Assembly (NCBI RefSeq): GCF_002752635.1
Contig: NZ_AYTW01000036.1
Coordinates: 1-64,000, forward strand
Direction: 5' to 3'
DNA length: 64,000 bases
DNA from: Mesotoga sp. Brook.08.105.5.1
Lineage (GTDB): Bacteria > Thermotogota > Thermotogae > Petrotogales > Kosmotogaceae
The notes beneath the pieces were generated by a model. The model saw nothing but the letters and a program-made list of their open reading frames with translations, was not told the DNA's origin and did not search any database. The position numbers were made by a program, and so were the translations under genes. Below, piece after piece: positions 9,274-17,703 of this stretch; the first letter of the stretch is position 1; each line of letters opens with the position of its first letter.

Positions 9274-9687
9274 ATCGACACCTCCCGTTTGTTCATTAAT
9301 ACTCTACCAAAAGTGACAGCTTTACTCGGTAACATTTGTTACGTGTATTTGAGTCATACGTTGAAGGAACTCTTCTCCTATATTGCTCAGAAAGAGTGAT
9401 GATGCCATTATCTGAGAGCATGAATGAAGTTACTCGTCTCTTGACTGTGTCACTCACTTCAGCTTGCTCAGCGAAGAGCTCTGTTCATTATCCTCTATTC
9501 TTGCTGGTCTTGCCGGGTCAATGTCTGAACTGAAAGTGAAGAGATCTTCACTGTCAAGGTGGAAGGTCTGGCAGTATATGTCCGATCATGATAATCTTAA
9601 AATGTGAAATGTTTCTATAGGGACTGCCGGAAATTGTGATTTCTTACAGGCATTTGCGAAAAAGAAACTTGCGATAGGAGTGGAGAT
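9274..9687. other. intergenic stretch, no supported gene
   Basis: These 414 bases lie between divergent genes. The left end holds the fprA ribosome site (minus-strand GGGAGGTG) and an AT-rich promoter-like segment. A 65-codon rightward frame at 9336-9533 lacks a ribosome site and a plausible protein pattern. The end near 9675 carries the ribosome site GGAGTGGAG for the HAD gene. I see no terminator, repeat or RNA gene. Confidence 0.5.
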
Positions 9688-10347
9688 TTGAAAAGGTTAA
9701 CAACATATCTGTTTGATCTTGATGGGACGCTAAGTTCTGTTTCTGACGAGGATTTTGCCAGACGTTATTTTCAGCTAATAGCAGACTTTGCTGAGGGTAG
9801 AGTCGATTTCGAAAGATTCATGGCATCTCTGCACACATCGCTGAAGAGTCTTTTCGGTGAAAGAGACGGACTAGTAAATAACTACGATCATTTCATGGAG
9901 AAGTTCACCGATTCTATGGGGCAGTTTGACAGGAACAGGAAATGGTATGAACTGTTCTTCAACAACTTCTATGACAGTGAGTACAATAGGCTTCAGGAAC
10001 TGATTGTACCGCGCGAAAGGGTTGTTAAGTCACTTAAAAACCTGAAAAGGGCAGGAAGCGAGATTATTATCGCTACAAATCCGATATTCCCCGAGAAGGC
10101 TATTAACAAAAGATTACAGTGGGTAGGATTAGAAAGCGGATTCATCGATTATGTAACTACAATGGAAAACTCTCATTATGTGAAACCCGATGTTAGATAC
10201 TATCGTGAGATTCTTGAGATAAATAACCTCGAGGCAAAGAACTGCGTGATGATTGGGAACGATATTACCATGGACGGTGTTTGCACGGCTGCAGGAATAG
10301 AATACATAGATGTATCTTCAATTGAAGCTATCTGGAAAACAACCTAG
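9688..10347 (+). CDS. HAD-superfamily hydrolase
   Basis: Cytoplasmic phosphatase-like protein of the haloacid dehalogenase superfamily, 219 aa. Motif I is YLFDLDGTLSS at the N-terminus, with the nucleophile Asp and the acid Asp two residues later. Motif II is in IIIATNPIFP. The motif III lysine is in VKPDVRYYREIL. Motif IV is MIGNDITMDG. The helical cap is inserted after motif I (subfamily I). The TTG start is chosen because GGAGTGGAG lies just upstream and motif I follows closely. The substrate is unknown. The 3' end overlaps the convergent deoxynucleoside kinase gene by 20 bases. Confidence 0.88.
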   Translation: MKRLTTYLFDLDGTLSSVSDEDFARRYFQLIADFAEGRVDFERFMASLHTSLKSLFGERDGLVNNYDHFMEKFTDSMGQFDRNRKWYELFFNNFYDSEYNRLQELIVPRERVVKSLKNLKRAGSEIIIATNPIFPEKAINKRLQWVGLESGFIDYVTTMENSHYVKPDVRYYREILEINNLEAKNCVMIGNDITMDGVCTAAGIEYIDVSSIEAIWKTT

Positions 10348-10972
10348 ACTGCACTCCTGCCACAAGCTCAGCCGTGAACCTTGAAATCAGGTGAAGAACG
10401 TCTTCTCTGTCTTGAGGACTCTCTATGAAATCATATCTATCTCCGTCAATAACTAACTTACGACAGAAGGTGACGCTGTTGATCCATTCGCTGTAAAGAC
10501 CATTCAGTCTTTCGATGTAGTCCTCGCTGACACCACTCTCGAAACCACGCCCTCTCTTCCTTATTCTCTTCAACAACACGTTCTTCGAGCACTTAAGATA
10601 GACAATTCCGTCTGGGGCCGTCAGATGTTCAGAAAGTGTCTGGTAAGTGTCCATGTATAATTGCCAGTCCCTTTCATCGATATAACCCATAAGCTGAAGA
10701 TTGCGAGCAAATATCTCAACGTCCTCATATATAGTTCTGTCTTGAAGAATCACTGCGCCCTCTGTCACGACTCTCTTGAGGAAGTCGAATCTCTTTATCA
10801 AAAAAAATAGTTGCGAGTGGAAGGCCCATCGCTCCATGTTGGAGTAAAAATCCTTCAGAAACGGGTTTTCATCCACTGCTTCGTAGACCCCTCTGAATCC
10901 CAGAGTCTCCTCAAGAAGCGAGGTGAGAGATGATTTTCCTGCTCCAATGTTTCCGCAAATTCCAATAATCAT
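10328..10972 (-). CDS. deoxynucleoside kinase (second of a tandem pair)
   Basis: Phosphorylates deoxynucleosides for dNTP salvage; family of bacterial dGK/dAK/dCK kinases, about 214 aa. The P-loop is GICGNIGAGKSS. VDENPFLKDFYSNMERWAFH carries the conserved Glu-Asn substrate site, and QDRTIYEDVEIFA holds the catalytic D-R pair. KRIRKRGRGFE is the lid arginine segment. The ATG at 10972 overlaps the stop of the upstream kinase (ATGA); an ATG at 10978 is also possible. The pair resembles the dgk-dck arrangement of Bacillus, where the two enzymes have different base specificity. Which base this one prefers cannot be read here. Confidence 0.88.
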   Translation of the reverse strand: MIIGICGNIGAGKSSLTSLLEETLGFRGVYEAVDENPFLKDFYSNMERWAFHSQLFFLIKRFDFLKRVVTEGAVILQDRTIYEDVEIFARNLQLMGYIDERDWQLYMDTYQTLSEHLTAPDGIVYLKCSKNVLLKRIRKRGRGFESGVSEDYIERLNGLYSEWINSVTFCRKLVIDGDRYDFIESPQDREDVLHLISRFTAELVAGVQSRLFSR

Positions 10973-11586
10973 AAACATGCCTCTATTCTGTTGAAAATAG
11001 TGTTAAGGTCATCATGGTTCCTCACAAAGTCGATGTTTGACGTATCTATCCTGAGCACTTTGCTTTCCTTCACGTCTTTCATATATTCTTCATACGCGTC
11101 TCCAAGCATTGCTATGTAAGTTCTGTCCATTCTTCTCTCGAAGGGTCTGTCCCTCAAAGCGATTCTGTTCATCAAAATGTCTACCTCAGCAAAGAGATAG
11201 ACTATGAGGTCGGGATGGAGGACCTGCTCTTTAAGAGCATTGAAGATCTTCTCATAGAGTCTTAGCTGTTCGCCTTTCAGAGTTAGCGAAGCGAACAAGT
11301 GATCCTTCACAAATGCATAGTCGGAGATTACTCCTTGGCCTTGAGAAGCCGCCTTTTTCAGTAGTGACTGTTGATCAAATCGGCTTATCAAGAAGAAGAG
11401 TTGAGTTTGAAAGGCCCACCTGTCCATGTCTTCGTAGAAGTTCGTGAGAAAAGGATTTTCCTCGACTACTTCCAGTACAGTGGGCATCGTGTACTTCTGA
11501 GATAGCAATTTGACCAGGGTAGTTTTACCAACCCCGATTACACCCTCAACAGAAACGTATTTTCCACTAACTTTTGAAAACATCAT
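10969..11586 (-). CDS. deoxynucleoside kinase (first of a tandem pair)
   Basis: Second member of the deoxynucleoside kinase family in this operon, 205 aa. The P-loop is VEGVIGVGKTT. VVEENPFLTNFYEDMDRWAFQ is the substrate pocket. SDYAFVKDHLFA is a variant of the D-R-S motif: the residue after Asp is Tyr where the neighbour has Arg. LRDRPFERRMD is the lid. Sequence divergence from the downstream kinase is large, so this is an old duplication rather than a recent one. Deoxyguanosine/deoxyadenosine versus deoxycytidine specificity is unresolved. The ribosome site is weak (GGGAG about 13 bases before ATG). About 100 non-coding bases separate it from the MoaB-like gene upstream. Confidence 0.87.
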   Translation of the reverse strand: MMFSKVSGKYVSVEGVIGVGKTTLVKLLSQKYTMPTVLEVVEENPFLTNFYEDMDRWAFQTQLFFLISRFDQQSLLKKAASQGQGVISDYAFVKDHLFASLTLKGEQLRLYEKIFNALKEQVLHPDLIVYLFAEVDILMNRIALRDRPFERRMDRTYIAMLGDAYEEYMKDVKESKVLRIDTSNIDFVRNHDDLNTIFNRIEACL

Positions 11587-11685
11587 ATGAATTCAGTACT
11601 CCCTTACACTCAAGACTTAGTAAAGATCTATATCAAAAATCCGAAATGACAATAAGAAGCGATTTTCTCGTGATTGCTCACCGTA

Positions 11686-12183
11686 TCACAAATTTACATT
11701 GACATCATTGCCAAGAATCTTCTCCGGCGCCCTCAGTCCATCAAAAAAAGGTTTCAGGTAATCCAGAACAGCCTCCAGATAGTAATGAACTGTCTCATGA
11801 TATCCTGGTACAGAAAGTACTATTGAGTCTTTTATCGTTCCTGCTCCCACCCTGTAAAGACACAGAGATGGATCGGCAACAATTGCGTTTCTCAACATGG
11901 CAGTCTCGATTCCTGTTGCTCTCTTGTCTACAAGAGATAAGACAACCTCAGGACCAATGTCTTCTCTGTATAGACCAGTTCCTCCAAGAACCAGAACAAC
12001 ATCGTTTGAACAGGAGTCTGCATATATCGCTTCTTTCAGGTCGCTCATTACTGGAGCGACATCAGTGGAGCCGGTATACGTGAAATCATGGTCTTCAAGA
12101 ATTCTCTTTGAGATTTCTATTGACCGAGAGATTTCCTCAAAGAAGCCTGACTCAAGTATTCTGATTATCTTGCAGCTGTACAT
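11686..12183 (-). CDS. MoaB/MogA-like molybdopterin-binding domain protein
   Basis: Single-domain protein of the MoaB/MogA fold, 165 aa. Visible motifs are VVLVLGGTGLYREDIGPEV (the GGTG pterin-phosphate loop followed by the acidic metal residue), ATGIETAMLRNA and SIVLSVPGYHET, which corresponds to the LPGxP loop. The last motif has VPGYH instead of LPGSP. The family adenylylates molybdopterin or, in degenerate members, has no known role. No other molybdenum cofactor gene is nearby; it lies between a pullulanase gene and deoxynucleoside kinases on the same strand. It has a GGAGGTG ribosome site and follows the pullulanase stop by 15 bases, so the two are probably cotranscribed. Confidence 0.75.
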   Translation of the reverse strand: MYSCKIIRILESGFFEEISRSIEISKRILEDHDFTYTGSTDVAPVMSDLKEAIYADSCSNDVVLVLGGTGLYREDIGPEVVLSLVDKRATGIETAMLRNAIVADPSLCLYRVGAGTIKDSIVLSVPGYHETVHYYLEAVLDYLKPFFDGLRAPEKILGNDVNVNL

Positions 12184-12198
12184 AACACACCTCCGAAA

Positions 12199-14751
12199 TC
12201 ACTTGTGAAGGATATAAGTGGATACCGGTGCAAGTATTACCTTTCCGGACAGCCTTTCAAACGCATCTTCTGAGACTCTGTCTTTGTCAGCAACAAGATT
12301 CCAGCTTTCATCTGGTAAGTTTATCTCGCTTGGTTCAAGATTACCGTTGAAGATTACGAGAATTTCATCCCAAGAATCGCCTACCGCTCTGCCATCTATA
12401 GTGAAAGCGACTATGTTCCTAGGAGCGTCTAGGAATTTGAGATTTTTGCTTATTTCTTCGGCTGAGCCCATCCTGAATGCGGGATGATTGTTCCTCAGGT
12501 GTATCAGAGCCTTGTAGTACTCGAACAGGTCAATGAATTCCGCTTTTCTGGAATAGTCCATCTTGTTCAGCTCTACCCCAGCGTTGTAACTGTTCTCGTT
12601 TCCGTATTTCGTGCGCGCAAAATCAACTCCTCCATGTAGGAACGGAATCCCCTGCGAAAGAATAACAATGGCGTTTGAAAGCTTCTGAGCACTAATCAGG
12701 AGCTCTTTTGGGGCATCGGGCATCGCTGCACTGTTCTTGTCCCAGAGTGTCTGATTGTCATGAGCCGAAACATAGTTTATTGTCTCTGCCGGGTCATCAG
12801 CAAAGTCCTTAATATCGTTGCTGTAATCAATACTACCTACAATTCCACGCATTATCCTTCGTTCTTTTGCGCGGCTTCCAAGTGCAAAACCCTTTACCTT
12901 TGGATCGAAAACGCTACCTCTTATCGCATCGCGAAGATTATCATTGAAGACCGCTACTCCGGTACCCCTCTGATCTCCCTTGCCAAAGGTGATCGTTGCT
13001 CCCCAGCCTCCCCAAGGTTCACCGTATAGGAGAATCGATTCATCAATAGCATGTAGTTCTCTGTCTATTGCAAGAACAGTGTCGCGGTCTATCAAACCCA
13101 TCAGATCAAACCTAAAACCGTCGATTCGGTAATCTTGGACCCACATCTTTACTGTATCGAGAATATGCTTCCTCATCATCGGCCTTTCGGTAGCTATTTC
13201 GTTTCCAACCCCAGTTCCATTAAGATAGTCGCCTGTTCTGTCCGTTCTGTAGAAGTAATAGGGAACAGTCTGGTCAAATGGTGAGGAAGAACCTGTTGTT
13301 GCAGTATGGTTATATACTGTATCAAGAATCACCCTGATTCCATTATCGTGGAAGGCTTTGATCATCATTTTCGACTCAGCAATCCTGCTTAGTGGGTCAT
13401 AGGGATCTGTGCTATAGTGTCCTTCCGGAACCATGTATAGATATGGATCATACCCCCAGCCGTATTGTCCGTCAACGCCCTCATCGATATAGTGAATGTC
13501 ATTGAATGGCATAATATGAACGTGAGTTACGCCAAGTTCAATTATATGATCCAGTCCGGCGGTGACCCCATCAGGCCCAGTCTTTCCTCTTTCGGTTAGT
13601 CCCAGGTACTTTCCTTTACTCTCTATGTCGGTATTTGAGTCTGATGTCATATCGCCAACATGGATCTCGTAAATAACCGCGTCCTCCGGCTTCGCAAAAG
13701 GCGGGATTTTATGGCCTGTCCAGCCATCGAACACTGCCTTGTTATGATCGATTACGACTGATCTCTCGCTGTTTCTAGTTACTGCTCTAGAGTAGATGTC
13801 TACAGTCTCTCTTTCCTTACCGTAAGAGAAAAACCGGTACTTGTAGGCTTTTAAATGCTGATCACCCTCAACCGTCGCTTCCCACACACCTGCCTCGATT
13901 TTGCTCATGGGGACCTCTGTGTAGACTTCGGAATAGAGGTCTTCAAAGAGTATGACTGTAGCCGAAGAAGATACGGGAGACCAAACTCTGAATACTGTTT
14001 TACTCTCCGAGTAGATTGATCCAAGTTCTTTGTCGTAGTAAAACTGTGGATCATCCAGCGCCTTTCTAATGATCACTTCGCTTGACAGAAACCCTTCGAT
14101 CTCTAGAGAGAGTTGTTTGTTCACGTTTTCAGCGGCAATCGGTTCGGAAAGCACAATCTTCACGTAGTTTGTGGTTGATATGTCTGTCGGATCAGCCTTC
14201 TCAAACCTCTCGATTTTGAGAACAGAGCCGTTCAAGGTAACTTTTGGAGCTGCCGTTTTAGTGTCAACCGGGGCGGATAGAGAGGCCAGAATCTCAGTCA
14301 ATGAATCCAGGAAAGCGATCTTAACTTTTGGTGTAAGATCTATCTTTTCCGGATCGAACAAGAATTCTTCTTCACCCTCAACTACCCAAATCTCTACTAC
14401 ACCGGATTCAGGAATATCTACAAATCTATCAACGGCTATGTCCTTTTTTTCCCACTCGCGAAGTCTAACAATGAATCCGAGTCTCGAATGTTTGTCGGGA
14501 AGCCTTACTATCGAAGTGACTCCGAAATCGTCGATTTTGTCGAAAGAATATGACTTTCCATCCATGCTCTTTGGTTTATCGGGCCATACCCAGAGATTCC
14601 AACCGTCGTAGTTGTTATCGTACCTATGATAGTGGATTATAATTACAGTTTCTGCGCTGTAATCAGCTGAACTTTTCCCCATGCTTTCTCCTGTAAAAGC
14701 AAAAATCGTTGTTCCGAAGATAATTACCAAGAAGAACAACACTCTTTTCAT
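12199..14751 (-). CDS. pulA: secreted type I pullulanase
   Basis: Alpha-1,6-glucan debranching enzyme (GH13), 850 aa, exported by an N-terminal signal peptide (MKRVLFFLVIIFGTTIFAF). Order of parts: a CBM41-like starch-binding module (about 30-125, IIHYHRYDNNYDGWNLWVW); a linker beta domain; a CBM48-type N-domain (about 245-330); the GH13 barrel; a C-terminal beta domain. The type I motif appears as YGWGYDPYLY near 432, with Gly where YNWGYDP is usual. The catalytic Asp is in IDGFRFDLMG (about 547), the acid Glu in LYGEPWGGWG (about 580), and the last conserved block is YVSAHDNQT (about 660). It degrades pullulan, starch and glycogen outside the cytoplasm. GGGAGGC precedes the ATG. The downstream MoaB-like gene follows closely. 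Confidence 0.95.
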   Translation of the reverse strand: MKRVLFFLVIIFGTTIFAFTGESMGKSSADYSAETVIIIHYHRYDNNYDGWNLWVWPDKPKSMDGKSYSFDKIDDFGVTSIVRLPDKHSRLGFIVRLREWEKKDIAVDRFVDIPESGVVEIWVVEGEEEFLFDPEKIDLTPKVKIAFLDSLTEILASLSAPVDTKTAAPKVTLNGSVLKIERFEKADPTDISTTNYVKIVLSEPIAAENVNKQLSLEIEGFLSSEVIIRKALDDPQFYYDKELGSIYSESKTVFRVWSPVSSSATVILFEDLYSEVYTEVPMSKIEAGVWEATVEGDQHLKAYKYRFFSYGKERETVDIYSRAVTRNSERSVVIDHNKAVFDGWTGHKIPPFAKPEDAVIYEIHVGDMTSDSNTDIESKGKYLGLTERGKTGPDGVTAGLDHIIELGVTHVHIMPFNDIHYIDEGVDGQYGWGYDPYLYMVPEGHYSTDPYDPLSRIAESKMMIKAFHDNGIRVILDTVYNHTATTGSSSPFDQTVPYYFYRTDRTGDYLNGTGVGNEIATERPMMRKHILDTVKMWVQDYRIDGFRFDLMGLIDRDTVLAIDRELHAIDESILLYGEPWGGWGATITFGKGDQRGTGVAVFNDNLRDAIRGSVFDPKVKGFALGSRAKERRIMRGIVGSIDYSNDIKDFADDPAETINYVSAHDNQTLWDKNSAAMPDAPKELLISAQKLSNAIVILSQGIPFLHGGVDFARTKYGNENSYNAGVELNKMDYSRKAEFIDLFEYYKALIHLRNNHPAFRMGSAEEISKNLKFLDAPRNIVAFTIDGRAVGDSWDEILVIFNGNLEPSEINLPDESWNLVADKDRVSEDAFERLSGKVILAPVSTYILHK

Positions 14752-14764
14752 TATAAAGCCTCCC

Positions 14765-15721
14765 TCAGTTAAGTGGGGTTACAATGAAGCCACTAATTCT
14801 TCTATCGTATTCATATTCGAAAAGGGTTTCGCTACCACTTGGAGCCCTTACCCTCAGGTAGCCTCCTCTAGGATCAAGGAAGCTTTCCCAGAGAAAATCA
14901 TACTCATAAGAAACGGTTCGTGATCTGTCAAGTGTTACAAGTATTGTTATTTGCTCGTGGACTTCAGCCTCTTTTCCTGAAGCGAAGAAGAAGACATCCT
15001 CATCAACACTTCTATCTGACTTTGAGACTATCGAGATTGAATAACCTTCTGAACTTCCTCTCTCTTCAGCGGCTAGGACTATAAGGGCATACTCGCCGTT
15101 ATCGAAGATCTTGATTTCTGAAATCACGAGTTTTGCATTCTGGACTGACGAGTCTTGGACAGGCGGCTGATCTTCTTGCCCATAATCTTCTTCTATTCGT
15201 GATTCCAGAGAGTTTGCTTCATCTGCCCAGATACCCAGTTTCTCCTTGGAAGCGTATTCCTCGGCATAACTCAGTTCGATTTCTCCATCTGCAACGGAAA
15301 TAGCAAGACCGCTTGATACGATTATTGATTGAAGTAGATAGACTTCATCTTCGATCGAGATCCATACGTAAGCAGAAGAAGGTTCTTCAGAAGATATCTT
15401 CTGGATCCTTGCCCAAGACCCTATTGTACTTCTTAGAAGACTAAGAAGCGCTCTGCTATGAAGTCTTGACCAGTCATACTTCGGAATCTCGATTCCTTCC
15501 AAAACTACTCTTTCAAGAAGACCTTCTTTCAAAATAAGGAGATCAAAGTTGTTCACAGTCCCTACTATGAGGGCTGGAAACCCGGAAGGTGTAGCATCCG
15601 GAGAAACATAATGAGTATTAACCATAATAGATGGCTCTGCCATAACGACCATGGGCGAAAGGCTTATCATAAACGATATCAGAAAGATTGATAGCAACTT
15701 CACTGAGTTTCTCTCTTTCAA
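14765..15721 (-). CDS. exported protein with degenerate TNase-like domain
   Basis: A 318-aa protein with a signal peptide or anchor at about residues 8-28 (LLSIFLISFMISLSPMVVMA). Residues about 50-170 recall the staphylococcal-nuclease-like fold: VVLEGIEIPKYDWSRLHSRALLSLL followed by beta strands and GLAISVADGEIELSYAEEYASKEKLGIW. The catalytic Arg/Glu pattern of active thermonucleases is not evident. After a Gln/Glu-rich linker a second beta domain follows (about 195-318), rich in alternating hydrophobic strands. It starts at TTG behind GGGGAGGTG and ends 13 bases before the pullulanase start, so the two exported proteins are probably cotranscribed. The fold call is tentative and the function unknown. 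Confidence 0.6.
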   Translation of the reverse strand: MKERNSVKLLSIFLISFMISLSPMVVMAEPSIMVNTHYVSPDATPSGFPALIVGTVNNFDLLILKEGLLERVVLEGIEIPKYDWSRLHSRALLSLLRSTIGSWARIQKISSEEPSSAYVWISIEDEVYLLQSIIVSSGLAISVADGEIELSYAEEYASKEKLGIWADEANSLESRIEEDYGQEDQPPVQDSSVQNAKLVISEIKIFDNGEYALIVLAAEERGSSEGYSISIVSKSDRSVDEDVFFFASGKEAEVHEQITILVTLDRSRTVSYEYDFLWESFLDPRGGYLRVRAPSGSETLFEYEYDRRISGFIVTPLN

Positions 15722-15830
15722 GAATTACACCTCCCCTCACGATCAAAAAGAAGTATATCATCTTAGCTTATTAGAAGAATAATTTGAAGGTCTGCGTTGA
15801 AAGTTGGACGTTGCTGATCAAGTGGTTTTA

Positions 15831-16244
15831 TCAATGAGAATCTCTGTTTTTCAGTAGAACCATGCAGCGTTCAACAATCGAAAAAACGGTTGCAGGAACA
15901 ATCCAGCCAAGGTAGTTGAACAAGATATCCAGAGTGTCGAACTGTCTGTAAGGAGATATGATTTGAAGAGATTCGAGGACTAAAGGTCCAATCACCAAGA
16001 AGAACCCAAGGGCAAGCCTGTTCAGACGGCTGGCTCCGATTCTTGAAATCAGAATCAGAAGAACACCTCCGGAGAAGAATCCTACGAAATGAAGGAACTT
16101 GTCGCTTCCAACTACAAAAGTTTGTACTCCCGGTCTCAAATAAAAGTAGACTGTTGCAATCACGTATGTGATTGACAGAATCGCAGGTATTATCTTCTTC
16201 ATAACTAAGATTATGCTTGTGACAAACATGAAAGTCAACGACAT
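15831..16244 (-). CDS. VanZ-like membrane protein
   Basis: Small integral membrane protein, 137 aa, with four hydrophobic helices. The motif SDKFLHFVGFFSGGVLL is the VanZ-family signature (DK-hydrophobic-H-F), and FDTLDILFNYLGWIVPATV matches the family end, usually D-x-x-N-x-x-G. VanZ-like proteins have no settled general function; in some bacteria they affect teicoplanin sensitivity. The ATG at 16244 has GGGAGG 14 bases upstream. An internal ATG at 16202 (MKKIIPAIL) would give a more typical family N-terminus but lacks a ribosome site. It diverges from rpmB. Confidence 0.75.
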   Translation of the reverse strand: MSLTFMFVTSIILVMKKIIPAILSITYVIATVYFYLRPGVQTFVVGSDKFLHFVGFFSGGVLLILISRIGASRLNRLALGFFLVIGPLVLESLQIISPYRQFDTLDILFNYLGWIVPATVFSIVERCMVLLKNRDSH

Positions 16245-16271
16245 TTCAAGAAGTGAAACCTCCCAAGCGAG

Positions 16272-16300
16272 TTGAAAAGCTGATCTTTCTTTACTATAAT
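16272..16300 (+). promoter_or_regulatory. sigma-70-type promoter for rpmB
   Basis: TTGAAA (16272-16277), a 17-base spacer and TATAAT (16295-16300) lie 36 bases before the rpmB start. It is among the best promoter matches in the window and probably also feeds the following alr-yhaM-topA-ddl-hslVU-dprA run. Confidence 0.85.
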
Positions 16301-16335
16301 GAATTGTATTGCGAATCGAGAGGAGGACAAATCAA

Positions 16336-16527
16336 ATGTCCAAAGTTTGTGAAGTTTGTGGTAAGGCACCAAGAACCGGAAATATGGTCTCTCACTCAAA
16401 TAAAAAGGCCAAGCGCTGGTGGAAGCCGAATGTTCACAAAGTCCGTGCCGTAGTTGATGGTGAGGTAAAGAGAATTAATGTTTGTGTGAAGTGCCTTAAA
16501 GCTGGGAAAGTCACAAGAGCAATTTAG
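16336..16527 (+). CDS. rpmB: 50S ribosomal protein L28
   Basis: Structural protein of the large ribosomal subunit, 63 aa. MSKVCEVCGKAPRTGN and VCVKCLKAGKV give the four-cysteine (CxxC...CxxC) zinc-binding form of L28. HSNKKAKRWWKPNV is the conserved core. ATG 16336 is preceded by GAGGAGG; starting ten residues earlier would give a non-family N-terminus. It is the first gene of a long rightward gene run and is driven by the strong promoter at 16272-16300. The length is typical. Confidence 0.97.
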   Translation: MSKVCEVCGKAPRTGNMVSHSNKKAKRWWKPNVHKVRAVVDGEVKRINVCVKCLKAGKVTRAI

Positions 16528-16566
16528 TTATAGCATACCGAGCGTGTTTTGCCAAAAAGGTATTCC

Positions 16567-17703
16567 ATGAATAGTAGAAAGACCTACGCCTTAGTAAATC
16601 TGTCTGCCTATAGACAGAATCTTCTTTATTTAGCTGGGAAAGCATATCCAGCGAGACTGATGGCAGTTGTGAAAGCAGATGCGTACGGCCATGGCGCTGA
16701 ACAGCTGTCCAAAGTAGCCGAGGAAGCTGGCGTTGAAAGGCTTGCAGTTGCTTTTCTTGAAGAGGGGATAAAGCTTCGAGAGAGCGGAATATCTCTTCCG
16801 ATTCTTGTCCTGAACTATGTGGATAATGAAGAGATACTTGCTGCAAAGGAGTACGGTCTTACATTGTCGCTCTTTTCCTCCGGTCAGCTTGATAGCATTT
16901 CTGGCCTCAACGAAACCCTTCCTGATTTTGAGATTGCAGTAGATACAGGGATGAGACGGCTTGGGATGAAATGGGAAGAATCGATCAAGTTATATGAGTC
17001 GGCGGTCGCTAATGGAATTAAGATAACGGGTGCTTACACACACTTTGCTACCGCCGATGAAAAGGATAGCGATTTCGTTTCCGAGCAGAGTGAGGAGTTC
17101 AGAAAGTTCCTCCAGGGCATTGGTAAGAGCAGGGGCAGGGACTTCGTGGTTCACATTTCGAATAGTGCCGGTACCATCTTTCTTGATAACAAAGACTACG
17201 ATTATGTTAGAGTGGGTATTGCAACATATGGTCTTCAGCCATCGAGCGTTATTGACTACAATCTCAAGCCGATAATCGAGTGGAAAACCTGCATTTCCTT
17301 CCTAAAGAAGATTCGAGCCGGTGATTCGGTTAGTTATGGAAGAACCTTTGTTGCCGGACGAGAGATGCTTGTTGCCACTATTCCTGTTGGCTATGCAGAC
17401 GGCTTTAATAGACTGCTCTCTAACAGAGGTTGTGTTATTATTGCGGGCAGGAGATGTAGAGTCCTGGGTAGGGTTTGCATGGATCAATTTGTGGTTGACG
17501 TATCACATGTCGATAGTAAGCTGTCGGTGGGAGACGAAGTAGTTATAATCGGTTCACAGAAAGAAGAGACGATAACTGCGGAGGAAATTGCAGAACTGTG
17601 CGGTACCATAAATTACGAAGTGGTTTGCTCTATCACTTCTAGAGTTCCCAGGATCTATTGGAAAGGAGAAGATTATGAAACTCCGCGACATAATAGGAAA
17701 TGA
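16567..17703 (+). CDS. alr: alanine racemase
   Basis: PLP enzyme that interconverts L- and D-alanine for peptidoglycan, 378 aa. The PLP lysine is in MAVVKADAYGHGA near residue 35. The catalytic tyrosine region is VRVGIATYGLQPS, and GRVCMDQFVVDVS carries the C-terminal-domain motif. I choose ATG 16567 because AAAGG lies 6 bases upstream; a TTG at 16549 would add six residues. The 3' end overlaps the next gene by 29 bases, which suggests translational coupling. The product feeds D-alanine to the Ddl ligase encoded three genes downstream. Confidence 0.96.
   Translation: MNSRKTYALVNLSAYRQNLLYLAGKAYPARLMAVVKADAYGHGAEQLSKVAEEAGVERLAVAFLEEGIKLRESGISLPILVLNYVDNEEILAAKEYGLTLSLFSSGQLDSISGLNETLPDFEIAVDTGMRRLGMKWEESIKLYESAVANGIKITGAYTHFATADEKDSDFVSEQSEEFRKFLQGIGKSRGRDFVVHISNSAGTIFLDNKDYDYVRVGIATYGLQPSSVIDYNLKPIIEWKTCISFLKKIRAGDSVSYGRTFVAGREMLVATIPVGYADGFNRLLSNRGCVIIAGRRCRVLGRVCMDQFVVDVSHVDSKLSVGDEVVIIGSQKEETITAEEIAELCGTINYEVVCSITSRVPRIYWKGEDYETPRHNRK

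Noticed and set aside
9336-9533. 65-codon rightward frame between fprA and the HAD gene
   Set aside because: No ribosome site and no plausible protein pattern.
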